45,829 nt of DNA from a virus, in the IMG/VR virus record IMGVR_UViG_3300037258_000033, positions 1-45,829 of that record; one strand, written 5' to 3'. The notes beneath the pieces are model-generated. The model made no database searches and was not told the DNA's origin. It worked only from the letters and a program-made list of their open reading frames with translations. Of the stretch, positions 12,474 to 20,481 are shown piece after piece; within the stretch, counting starts at the first letter, position 1; the number at the start of each line of letters is the position of its first letter. The position numbers were made by a program, and so were the translations under genes.

Positions 12474-12760
12474 TCGGTCGCCGAGTAGACTCTCTCGCTG
12501 AGGTGCGATCACCAGGCGACTACTTCGGTCCTACTTTGGGACGCACGGGTGACGAGCCGGCTGTGTTCTTCCTGCTGCCGAATGCTCGTGATGAGGGCGC
12601 ACCAGCCGGACAGCGCAGTATCCATCACGTTGTCAGTCCGCCGCACGTGTTCCGCGAGTGCGTGGATGGGTCGTTAGAGATCCGCGAGTCCATCGGTGCG
12701 ATGCCGTTCTGGCACGGCTACCTGGATGAGGGCAACGTCTGGAGTGAGTCTGATGAGTGA
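12470..12760 (+). CDS. Hypothetical protein upstream of terL (96 aa)
   Basis: I start at ATG 12470 because it overlaps the previous stop as ATGA. The sequence HHVVSPPHVFRECVDGSLEI, followed by FWHGYLDEGNVW, resembles the DUF6527-type pattern of phage proteins with an S-I core and an HGYL end. The function is unknown. It overlaps the terL start by 8 bases. Confidence 0.65.
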   Translation: MIGRRVDSLAEVRSPGDYFGPTLGRTGDEPAVFFLLPNARDEGAPAGQRSIHHVVSPPHVFRECVDGSLEIRESIGAMPFWHGYLDEGNVWSESDE

Positions 12761-14195
12761 GTCTGTGAGAGTTGTGAACAAGAATGCCTTGTTCAAAAAG
12801 CTCGATTACAGACCGCACCACGGACAAATTCAGTATCACACAAGCTCGGCACGCTTTCGGCTTGCAAATTGCGGTCGTAGGTTTGGTAAGTCTACCATGG
12901 CGGGTAGAGACTTGGAGCCAAAACTGTTTTTGCCGAATAAGCGATTTTGGATTGTTGGCCCTACTTACGACTTGGGTGAGAAAGAGTTTCGCGTTGTCTG
13001 GGATGACCTTATTGTAGGTATGCAAATGGGTAGGGACAAGAGGATAAAGAGGGCGTACAACAAGAAGCAGGGCGTTATGTACATTGAGTTCCCATGGAGT
13101 ACGCGACTTGAGGTACGAAGTGCACAACATCCCGAAAACTTAGTTGGTGACGCGTTAGATCACGTTATTATGTCGGAGGCAGCCAAACATGACAAAGATA
13201 CATGGGAGCGTTTTATTCGACCCGCGTTGGCTGACCGACGCGGTGGTGCAGACTTCCCAACCACACCTGAAGGATACAATTGGCTGTACGATCTCTGGAT
13301 GCTGGGGCAAGACGCGGAGACACCCGAGTACGAGAGTTGGCGTTTTCCTTCGTGGCACAATACAGAGGTGTATCCGGAGGGCGAACAGGACCCTGAGATT
13401 CTGTTGCTGCGTAAGACAATGTCTCCCGAAAGCTTCGAGCAGGAGATTGCTGCAGACTTCGGTAGCTTCGTAGGAAAGATCTATCCGGAGTGGGATGCGG
13501 GCGTTCACGTGCGTAATCTACAGTTCAATCCTGCTTGGCGTAACTACATCGCTTTCGATTGGGGTTACAACAACCCCCTAGCGGCGATAGAGTTTCAGGT
13601 TTCACCACGCGATGAGATATTTGTATGGCGTGAGCACTATAAGTCGTATACGCGAGTGGAGGATCATTGTGCGCAACTCAAAGCGAGAGAGCAGCCGACA
13701 GGCTACCACCTCGACTTGGGCTTTGGCGATTCCGCCGATCCCGAAGCAGTTGCGACCGTTTCGCAGAACTTCATTCAGACGTACGCAATGCCCGAAGCCA
13801 AAGAGAATTGGCGAGAAGGAATTGACCTCGTAAGGTCGTTCATGAATCGCGAAGACGGCGAAGACGAGTACGGTGCGCCGCTCTACAAGCCTGCCTTTTA
13901 CGTAGACTTTAAGTGTGTAAATACGATTCGTGAATTCAACAACTACCGTGCGCCCAGTTCAGTTCGGGGTAGGAACGTGCAAGAGATCGGGTTGCGTCAA
14001 GATGATCACGCTCTCGACGCGCTACGTTATGGAATCGTACATCTCTACAAGTTAGGAGCGAATGCAAAGCTGACCGACGTGATCAGTATGAACGTGCCTA
14101 GCGTTAGCCCCTTCGTTGATGCGACTATGCGTTCAACTGACTTGGTACTTAGTGCTAGTGATCGTGGTTACTTTACGCAGGGAGGTGAATTTTAA
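12753..14195 (+). CDS. terL: Terminase large subunit
   Basis: I start at ATG 12753, which overlaps the previous gene by 8 bases, giving 480 aa. Walker A is CGRRFGKST near residue 40. The Walker B-like segment is HVIMSEAA, with Ser-Glu where many families have Asp-Glu. The nuclease domain shows FDWGYNNP, FGDSADPEAV and HALDALRYG, providing the acidic metal ligands. The enzyme powers DNA packaging and cuts concatemers. It is coupled to the portal gene by TAATG after a GGAGGTG site. Confidence 0.95.
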   Translation: MSESVRVVNKNALFKKLDYRPHHGQIQYHTSSARFRLANCGRRFGKSTMAGRDLEPKLFLPNKRFWIVGPTYDLGEKEFRVVWDDLIVGMQMGRDKRIKRAYNKKQGVMYIEFPWSTRLEVRSAQHPENLVGDALDHVIMSEAAKHDKDTWERFIRPALADRRGGADFPTTPEGYNWLYDLWMLGQDAETPEYESWRFPSWHNTEVYPEGEQDPEILLLRKTMSPESFEQEIAADFGSFVGKIYPEWDAGVHVRNLQFNPAWRNYIAFDWGYNNPLAAIEFQVSPRDEIFVWREHYKSYTRVEDHCAQLKAREQPTGYHLDLGFGDSADPEAVATVSQNFIQTYAMPEAKENWREGIDLVRSFMNREDGEDEYGAPLYKPAFYVDFKCVNTIREFNNYRAPSSVRGRNVQEIGLRQDDHALDALRYGIVHLYKLGANAKLTDVISMNVPSVSPFVDATMRSTDLVLSASDRGYFTQGGEF

Positions 14196-15841
14196 TGTCG
14201 ATGCTTAGTCGTAGGACTAAGGTACAAGTTCTGCCATCCTTGGCTGAGCAATTGGCAACACGTAGACTGACTCTGGAAGAGGTTGTACAGAACTACGACG
14301 TGGTTGATGTAGCGCGTAACGGCGGAGACCCTTATATTATAGCAACGCCCAAGGGTACTTATGACCCTATGCAACAGTACATTGAACACGGCACGAGTTT
14401 GCAATTAGCAGAGACGGGTAGTAAGCAACTTGCCGACTCTACAAGCGTTGCTCTGGGAGAGCTCGGATCTGCTTCACCATCTCCGTTTACTTCTTGGATG
14501 CGCCAAGAGTACAACCCTAAGCTGATCGGGATCAACGGCCTCAAGCAGTACGACAAGATGCGTAAGTCTGATGCAACCGTTAGAGCATCACTTCGCCTGA
14601 TCAAGACGCCCGTACTTGCTGCGCGTTGGTTCATCGAGCCTGCTAGTGACAGCACTACTGATAAGCGCGCGGCTGACTTTGTAGAGTGGACGCTACAAGA
14701 AGCAATGAGTATCTCGTTCAACCAGGTGTTAGTTGAGTCGATGCTCATGTGTGACTTCGGATATTACATGTTCGAAGAGGTTTGGAAGGAAGACGTCTGG
14801 AACGGTAAGAAGGTGCTAACATGGCAGAAGTTAGCACCGAGACATCCCATGGATGTGCAAAACTGGAAGTTCGACCTTAACGGCGGACCGCTAGGTGTGT
14901 TCATGTACCCTAACGCTATGAATGCGTTAGACAACGGTATCTTTATTCCGATCGACAAGATGCTCGTATTCACATTCGATCGCGAAGCAGGTAACATCCA
15001 AGGCGTTTCGGTTTTACGTTCCGCGTATAAGCACTTCTACTTTGCGGACATGTTGTACAAAATCGACGGTATTCAGAAAGAGCGACACGGTATCGGTATC
15101 CCTGTTATTGTGTTGCCACCAGGATTTGGTGATTCTGACAAGTTGGCGGCAGATCAGTTGGGACGAAATCTTCGTACTAACGAGAGAGCTCACGTTGTAT
15201 TGCCTCCTAATTGGCAGTTAATGTTCGCAGAGCTTAAGGGACAGCCCGTCGACATTATGAAGTCGATCGAACATCACAAGGGACAGATTCGCGAAAACGT
15301 ACTTGGTAACTTTATGTCTACAGATCAGACTACTAAGGTCGAAGACCAGACTATGTTCCTGAAGGCGACACGGTTCTTGGCCAATCAGATCTGTGATACG
15401 TTCAACTTGTATGGTATTCCGCAGCTAGTGAAGGCGAATTTCCCTTCAAGTGCCGGTGTACCAAAGCTTCGTGTGCGCCGTATTGGCGAAGAAGAGGCAT
15501 GGCGTACTATTTCGTTTACCCTCCGTAATATGGTGGGCGCAGAGATTATTCGCCCAGATGATGTACTTGAAGCGTGGGCACGTGACGAATTCGACTTGCC
15601 CGCAGCGGATGCTAAGACTGCACGTTATGGTGACGTCATTGAACGCCTAGAGGTACCAGGTAAGGTAGGTCCCGGCGGCACAGTTTTACCAGGTGCACAA
15701 CCTGCACCCGCAGGAACTACGCCGAGTAATACTATAGCGCCTAAGCCTACTAAGGCTAGAATAGGACCACCTCGACAGAAACCATTGCCGCCTAAGGGAT
15801 CGGGTGCTGGCAACGCTGGTACAGACAGGTCGGGTGGTTAA
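14195..15841 (+). CDS. Portal protein, DUF935/Mu gp29-like
   Basis: This 548-aa protein follows terL directly. It contains SDATVRASLRLIKTPVLAARW, DFGYYMFEEVW, KLAPRHPMDVQNW and IQGVSVLRSAYKHFYFADML, a series typical of DUF935/gp29-type portals. These form the dodecameric ring through which DNA enters the head. The last 60 residues are Pro/Gly/Thr-rich and likely disordered. Confidence 0.9.
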   Translation: MSMLSRRTKVQVLPSLAEQLATRRLTLEEVVQNYDVVDVARNGGDPYIIATPKGTYDPMQQYIEHGTSLQLAETGSKQLADSTSVALGELGSASPSPFTSWMRQEYNPKLIGINGLKQYDKMRKSDATVRASLRLIKTPVLAARWFIEPASDSTTDKRAADFVEWTLQEAMSISFNQVLVESMLMCDFGYYMFEEVWKEDVWNGKKVLTWQKLAPRHPMDVQNWKFDLNGGPLGVFMYPNAMNALDNGIFIPIDKMLVFTFDREAGNIQGVSVLRSAYKHFYFADMLYKIDGIQKERHGIGIPVIVLPPGFGDSDKLAADQLGRNLRTNERAHVVLPPNWQLMFAELKGQPVDIMKSIEHHKGQIRENVLGNFMSTDQTTKVEDQTMFLKATRFLANQICDTFNLYGIPQLVKANFPSSAGVPKLRVRRIGEEEAWRTISFTLRNMVGAEIIRPDDVLEAWARDEFDLPAADAKTARYGDVIERLEVPGKVGPGGTVLPGAQPAPAGTTPSNTIAPKPTKARIGPPRQKPLPPKGSGAGNAGTDRSGG

Positions 15842-15842
15842 T

Positions 15843-16211
15843 ATGAACGTAGCCTCCGATCTCGTTTACACCAATCCTCTCATAGCAATTGGTGCCATCA
15901 TGACACTGATTGCTCTAGTAGCAGCTGCAGTAGCAATCGGCAGGTCTTCGTTAGTACAGGCACAACTAGCTGGATTGAGAGCGGATCGTGACGATCAAGA
16001 ACATCGCATAGAGCGCCTCGAAGGCGATAATCAGAGACTTACCGTTGAACTTGCGTCAGAGACAAACGCCCGACAAGTACTTGAGAGACTCGTAACGGGT
16101 AGAGAGCAACTCGATCGAATTATTAAACTGCTACAACAGCACGAAGGTAGTACGAAGACGGCCAATGACTCTATAATTAAGGCGTTAAAAGACCTTAAGC
16201 AGGTATCATGA
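15843..16211 (+). CDS. Membrane protein with coiled-coil tail (122 aa)
   Basis: The start ATG 15843 follows GGGTGG. The N-terminus carries one membrane helix (LIAIGAIMTLIALVAAAVAI). A charged coiled coil of about 80 residues follows (DRDDQEHRIERLEGDNQRLT). It overlaps the next membrane protein by ATGA. The pair between portal and fibre genes is unusual. It could be a virion-associated, superinfection or lysis-related protein. Confidence 0.75.
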   Translation: MNVASDLVYTNPLIAIGAIMTLIALVAAAVAIGRSSLVQAQLAGLRADRDDQEHRIERLEGDNQRLTVELASETNARQVLERLVTGREQLDRIIKLLQQHEGSTKTANDSIIKALKDLKQVS

Positions 16212-16588
16212 CTGAGAGTCGAATTAACAAGAAGCGTGCTCTGGTTAAAGAGTTAAAGGGCGTTCTAGTCTTTCTGATAGCGTTCGCGATATTGTCAACT
16301 CTCGCCGGTGGTGCTATAGCGTTAGATGAAGTACTGAGCAATCAACATAGCGGACATATAACGTTAAACCAAGTCAACACAGCCGTTACTAACACGAACA
16401 AGATCATCCAGTTCATTGAAGATTGTACTAACCCCAAGGGTACTTGCTACAAAGAAGGACAGGCTGCTCAAGTTATTCAGAATGGTAAAATAGAGGATAT
16501 TGTCGTACTTGCAGCAGCATGTGCCAAGCAACCTCAGAATGTGTCCGTACCAGAAATTCGTGCGTGCGTCGATGCTCAACTTAAGTAA
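16208..16588 (+). CDS. Membrane protein with an exported Cys-containing domain (126 aa)
   Basis: A basic N-terminus and one membrane helix (GVLVFLIAFAILSTLAGGAI) are followed by about 85 residues with four cysteines (CTNPKGTC, AAC, RAC), likely outside the membrane and disulfide-bonded. It is coupled to the preceding membrane protein, so the two probably act together. No known family. Confidence 0.75.
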   Translation: MTESRINKKRALVKELKGVLVFLIAFAILSTLAGGAIALDEVLSNQHSGHITLNQVNTAVTNTNKIIQFIEDCTNPKGTCYKEGQAAQVIQNGKIEDIVVLAAACAKQPQNVSVPEIRACVDAQLK

Positions 16589-16592
16589 TACG

Positions 16593-16601
16593 CCCTGTGG
16601 T
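16593..16601 (+). promoter_or_regulatory. CCCTGTGGT element between virion genes
   Basis: An exact copy lies 5 bases after a TAA and 21 bases before the GTG start at 16622. ATTC follows 6 bases later. The leader ends in GGGACCGGT, as at the helicase gene. Confidence 0.6.
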
Positions 16602-16621
16602 ATTTGGATTCGAAGGGACCG

Positions 16622-16948
16622 GTGCCTGGCATGGGAGTTTTCCCAGTATTAACACTAGGCTACAAGCCTCTCGATCTTGTCGTTATTCTTAATAGCAATA
16701 CGAATTATTGGGCGGTGCTTCAAGCAGCTGGTGCTCCGTTTCCTGATGGGACAACGGTGACATTACTATTCGACGTTAGCGATACGCCTTGGACTGCTAC
16801 AGTTACGAGCGATACGATTACGTTTGACATTGATAGCGATACTGTCAATATGTTAATCGTACTCGAACCAAAAAGTGCTGATCTGTACTACTCAACAACG
16901 GACAGACCAGTTTTATGGGCAAGAGGGAGAGTAGATGTAAATGACTAG
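16622..16948 (+). CDS. LtfC-like beta-sandwich virion protein (108 aa)
   Basis: I prefer GTG 16622, with AAGGGA four bases upstream, over the earlier TTG. The sequence (LDLVVILNSNTNYWAVLQ, PFPDGTTVTLLF, TFDIDSDTV, WARGRVDVND) fits the beta-sandwich domain described as LtfC/p132/Gp6 in actinophages. It is a probable minor structural or adaptor protein for the following fibres. Confidence 0.65.
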   Translation: MPGMGVFPVLTLGYKPLDLVVILNSNTNYWAVLQAAGAPFPDGTTVTLLFDVSDTPWTATVTSDTITFDIDSDTVNMLIVLEPKSADLYYSTTDRPVLWARGRVDVND

Positions 16949-17468
16949 CGTTGTCATACCTCCCTCAGTAACTGTCGAACCGCCCCTTGATGGTCCGTTT
17001 GGCTTGGTAATTGTAGATAGCACAGCGCTACCGCCTACCATTAACATCGAAGTGCCCAACGCGACGGTGCTTTATTTACCTGTTGCAGGACCTCCCGGTT
17101 CCGGCGGGGATTCATCTGTTCTTACTGTTATTGCGGGTCAAGACTTGTCTGGAGAAAGAGTTGTTCGTCCGCAGCTAGATGGTACCGTTATATATGCTAC
17201 GAATGCCGATCTTGAAGAAGCGACAGTACCTTTGTGGATCACGCTGCAAGCTGCGTTGATGGGCGATATCCTTACAGTTCAAGCTGTTGGACCTGTTACA
17301 TTTAGTGGATGGACTTGGGTTGATGGACCCATTTTTCTGGATGTCAATGGTAGTATGACACAGATTGCGCCGACTGCGCTTGGTGGAGCGGCGTTTATAA
17401 GGCAAGTCGCTTCACCTCAAACAGCAACTACGCTGTATTGGGATCCACAGAGGCCATACGCACTGTAA
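16941..17468 (+). CDS. Probable minor structural protein, fibre-linked (175 aa)
   Basis: The ATG overlaps the previous gene by 8 bases after GGGAGAG. The N-terminal 60 residues are Pro/Val-rich, with LPVAGPPGSGG as a collagen-like linker. The rest is beta-rich and reads like phage decoration or fibre-base domains. It leads a series of four fibre-type genes. The exact role is unknown. Confidence 0.6.
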   Translation: MTSVVIPPSVTVEPPLDGPFGLVIVDSTALPPTINIEVPNATVLYLPVAGPPGSGGDSSVLTVIAGQDLSGERVVRPQLDGTVIYATNADLEEATVPLWITLQAALMGDILTVQAVGPVTFSGWTWVDGPIFLDVNGSMTQIAPTALGGAAFIRQVASPQTATTLYWDPQRPYAL

Positions 17469-17477
17469 GGGGTCAAA

Positions 17478-18005
17478 ATGGCTGGTAATCCATACCTCGC
17501 GCCGAACGATAGCACGGGTGTGCCTACTGTGACTATTCCTGTGCAAACATCAGCCGGTGCAGGTAGCGCGGGCGACATCGTTGCGTTGAACAGCGCAGGC
17601 ACTATCGATACAACGATGCTCCCTGCTGGTATCGGTCCTGGTGTTTATACTGCAATAACGTCAGAGAATTTAGCAGCAGGTGATTTTGTCAATTTGTATT
17701 CGAACGTAGGTGTAATTACTGTACGTAAGGCGGACGCTAGTGCCGGTAGTGCAGCAAAGCAGGCACATGGCTTTGTTATAGCGGCGGTTACTTCACCTGC
17801 GCTTGCTACTATTTATCCGTTAGGTGAAGACAACACAGGACAGACCGGTCTAACTGTTGGCGAGCAGTGGCTATCTGATACTACCGCGGGCAAAACGATA
17901 ACAGCTCCACCTAGTACGTCAGGACACTTGGTACAGCAAGTCGGCGTGGCTCTGAGTACGACCAATATCGTTACGACTGCTAACGGGTCGATGTATATCC
18001 GATGA
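17478..18005 (+). CDS. Probable fibre or head-decoration protein (175 aa)
   Basis: AAGGGG precedes the ATG. The N-terminal LAPNDSTGVPTVT is repeated in the next gene. The central part (GPGVYTAITSENLAAGDFVNLYSN, KQAHGFVIAAVTSPALATIY) matches small beta-structured virion proteins that coat heads or fibres. It overlaps the next ORF by 4 bases. Confidence 0.65.
   Translation: MAGNPYLAPNDSTGVPTVTIPVQTSAGAGSAGDIVALNSAGTIDTTMLPAGIGPGVYTAITSENLAAGDFVNLYSNVGVITVRKADASAGSAAKQAHGFVIAAVTSPALATIYPLGEDNTGQTGLTVGEQWLSDTTAGKTITAPPSTSGHLVQQVGVALSTTNIVTTANGSMYIR
17496..17530 (+). repeat. 35-bp direct repeat, copy 1
   Basis: These 35 bases are identical to 18020-18054 and encode LAPNDSTGVPTV near the N-terminus of the 175-aa protein. 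Confidence 0.92.
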
Positions 18006-18190
18006 CAACTAGGTTCCCACTCGCGCCGAACGATAGCACGGGTGTGCCTACTGTCATTACGGCGCCTGATACTATCGATCCATCGATCTTGCCTACTAGT
18101 GGTGGAGTTTCATCCTTTGCTATTGATGGTGGCAGTCCTACAACAGTTTATGCTGGTACTTTAAAGATTGACTTCGGAGGGCCTTCATGA
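18002..18190 (+). CDS. Short fibre-linker protein sharing an N-terminal module (62 aa)
   Basis: The start ATGA overlaps the previous stop. The first 20 residues copy those of the upstream protein (LAPNDSTGVPTV), then the sequence becomes Gly/Ser/Thr-rich and ends at the ATG of the tail spike. The shared module may be an attachment peptide for a common partner, with the remainder lost or never present. Confidence 0.6.
   Translation: MTTRFPLAPNDSTGVPTVITAPDTIDPSILPTSGGVSSFAIDGGSPTTVYAGTLKIDFGGPS
18020..18054 (+). repeat. 35-bp direct repeat, copy 2
   Basis: This copy is identical to 17496-17530 and lies at the start of the 62-aa gene. It is long enough to promote recombination between the two genes. 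Confidence 0.92.
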
Positions 18191-20412
18191 GTTTCGGCCA
18201 GTTCCAGATTCGTCGTGGTACGGCGGCACTGTGGACTAGCACTAACCCTACTTTGCTGTCAGGTGAGTTTGGGTTAGAGACTGATACTTTAGCTGTTAAA
18301 TTAGGTGATGGAGTTACAGCCTGGGTATCTTTAGGGTACTATTCTACCAAGATACGAACAGGTAGTGGCGCTCCTTCTGGTAGTTTGGGTGTAATAGGCG
18401 ATCTCTATATTGATAGTACTGCAGGTAATTTGTACCTCAAGACGGCTACTTCGACTTGGACGTTAGAAGGCAGCCTTTTGGGACCTACAGGGCCTACAGG
18501 TTCAACCGGGCCACCTGGTACTAACGGAACTAATGGTGTCATCAATACACTAAATACTACAGCGCCACTCACAGGTGGTGGTAGCGCATCAACTCTTACT
18601 TTAGCTATTAGCGCTGCTACTTCTTCTGCGGCAGGCTCGATGTCTGCTAATGAACACAAGAAACTGCTCTTGTATATCTATGACGTTGTCGCTGATTACG
18701 GTGCAGACCCGACTGGAACGACTAACTCTGCGACTAACATCCAAAACGCAATTAACGCAGCGCAAGCTGCAGGGTACGCGGGCGGTAGCGGTGCTATTGT
18801 TTGGTTCCCACCGGGTCGATACTTGATCGGCACAACACTTATCGTTACAGGCCACAATATCACGCTGTACGGATGTGGTTCAGGCGGTTCACTCGACTTC
18901 GGCAACTATTATGCCGCGATGGGCTCGACCATCGTGCCGAACGGAGCCTTCAAAGCCGTACAGGTGCTGCCGGTACAGACCAACGGTCTCAGCGGCGTGC
19001 CGAACAACGGATTCAAGTGGCGAGGCATTGCAATCGACTGCTACGCGAACGCTGGAACCATCGGGTTGCAGCTCCTGTCCTGCACAGATTTCGATATCGA
19101 TGACTTCTACTCGATCAACGCTACCGACTGCGGACTGGACTTCAACACCCTCTCTGGAGCTACGACGGTAGGGTCACATGTCTGGACCACGAACGTCGCA
19201 CCGACGACCATCAACGTCAACTCCGTAGCAGCGAATGGCAGCGGTCCCGCTTTTACGTCTCCCTCTGGGACGATCGTCGTCCTGGACGGGGGCGGTACGA
19301 AACGAGCTGTTACCTACACGGGTATCTCCGGATCGAGTTTCACCGGATGCTTGGTGGTTGGTGGCGTAGCTACCGCAGGCACCGTGACAGCGGGTTCGCC
19401 TGTACAGGTGCTGCCAGGCGCACAGGACTGTACTCGCGGACGCGTCGGTCAAGTCAACTTCCGTGCAGTGGACGGGGGTGGCGCGAGTGGCATGGCGATT
19501 CGGTTGAACGGTGACGGTGGTGGTCTGGGTAATGCTAACCTGATCAACTTCGTAGGCCCGATCAAGATCAGCCACAACACGGGGATCGCGCTCAAGGACA
19601 TCAACTCTGACTCCAATTACTTCAACTTCATGATAATCAACCGCGCTGGTGGCGGTACAGGCATCGGCGCTGAGATCGGTGCTGGTGCGTCAGTCGCAGG
19701 CGCTTCTCGTAACAACGTGTTCAACCACGTCTCGTTCGGTCCTGGTGGCCTGACATGTAGAGGTACACCTACGAACACGTTTGGTTCGGGTCCTACCTAC
19801 GTACAGGCGTATCAATTGGCCAACGGAGAACCGGCAGCCACTATCGAGGCGGGCGCACAGGCGTTTATTCAGTACAACGGTGCACTCACTCCGGGTATGA
19901 AGAACATCAGTCTCACCGCACAAGCCTTTAGCGCCTCCGCGCTGACCCTAGTTGTCGGCTCGGCGATCATGGTGCCGCCTCAAGGCTTCCAGGTAGGTAC
20001 GACCTTCCGGTGGCGCGTTCCGATCTCTAAGACTGCGGCGGGAACCGCAGGCCGGGTGCTCAGTATCCGCGTAGGCACTACGGGTACGACCGCTGACGCT
20101 ATCGTACAGACTTGGGCAGCAGGTACCGCAACAGCAGCCATCGACTCCGGATGGATGGAGGTGATCTATACCATATCTGCCATCGGCGCATCCGCTAACG
20201 GTTTCGCAACGATGCAGCTGTGTCATGCGGGAGCTACGACGCCTCTGACAGGTTTGGATAACCGGTCTAACCCCATTGTGATCGGTGGCGCATCGGCTTT
20301 TAATTCGCTCTCGTCGACTTACCTATTCATCAGTCTGTCATTGACTACCGGGGCATCAGCGGTCGAAACATGTACGAACGCTACGGCTTACGTCGAGAGA
20401 GCTTCAGCGTGA
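18187..20412 (+). CDS. Tail spike / receptor-binding protein with beta-helix
   Basis: Domains in order over 741 aa: an N-terminal fibre module (IQIRRG-type opening QFQIRRGTAALWTS with LGDGVTAW), a collagen-like linker (GPTGPTGSTGPPGTNG) near residue 100, and a pectate-lyase-3-type beta-helix opening (DYGADPTGTTNSATNIQNAI) near residue 168. A long helix body and a beta-sandwich C-terminus follow. Such proteins bind or cut surface polysaccharide. From about 18790 the gene is clearly GC-richer than its 5' part, a sign of domain exchange. Its place among head genes is unusual. Confidence 0.85.
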   Translation: MSFGQFQIRRGTAALWTSTNPTLLSGEFGLETDTLAVKLGDGVTAWVSLGYYSTKIRTGSGAPSGSLGVIGDLYIDSTAGNLYLKTATSTWTLEGSLLGPTGPTGSTGPPGTNGTNGVINTLNTTAPLTGGGSASTLTLAISAATSSAAGSMSANEHKKLLLYIYDVVADYGADPTGTTNSATNIQNAINAAQAAGYAGGSGAIVWFPPGRYLIGTTLIVTGHNITLYGCGSGGSLDFGNYYAAMGSTIVPNGAFKAVQVLPVQTNGLSGVPNNGFKWRGIAIDCYANAGTIGLQLLSCTDFDIDDFYSINATDCGLDFNTLSGATTVGSHVWTTNVAPTTINVNSVAANGSGPAFTSPSGTIVVLDGGGTKRAVTYTGISGSSFTGCLVVGGVATAGTVTAGSPVQVLPGAQDCTRGRVGQVNFRAVDGGGASGMAIRLNGDGGGLGNANLINFVGPIKISHNTGIALKDINSDSNYFNFMIINRAGGGTGIGAEIGAGASVAGASRNNVFNHVSFGPGGLTCRGTPTNTFGSGPTYVQAYQLANGEPAATIEAGAQAFIQYNGALTPGMKNISLTAQAFSASALTLVVGSAIMVPPQGFQVGTTFRWRVPISKTAAGTAGRVLSIRVGTTGTTADAIVQTWAAGTATAAIDSGWMEVIYTISAIGASANGFATMQLCHAGATTPLTGLDNRSNPIVIGGASAFNSLSSTYLFISLSLTTGASAVETCTNATAYVERASA

Positions 20413-20481
20413 TACTATTATATACTCTGTGTTCGCGTTCGATAAAGGTTTCCATTTAGAATAAGAGAGAGGAGGAACACA
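20413..20481 (+). promoter_or_regulatory. Gap before the protease gene
   Basis: This 69-base gap holds AT-rich words (TATTATATA, TAGAATAAG) and a very strong binding site, GAGAGGAGG. An internal promoter for the capsid genes is possible, but no clear -35 box is visible. Confidence 0.35.

Noticed and set aside
12753-14195. Inactive terminase because Walker B reads S-E instead of D-E
   Set aside because: I recall similar S-E-A-A variants in other phage terminases, and the remaining ATPase and nuclease motifs are intact.
19174-19575. Minus-strand ORFs within the tail spike gene
   Set aside because: Antisense shadows favoured by the higher GC content. No ribosome binding sites.
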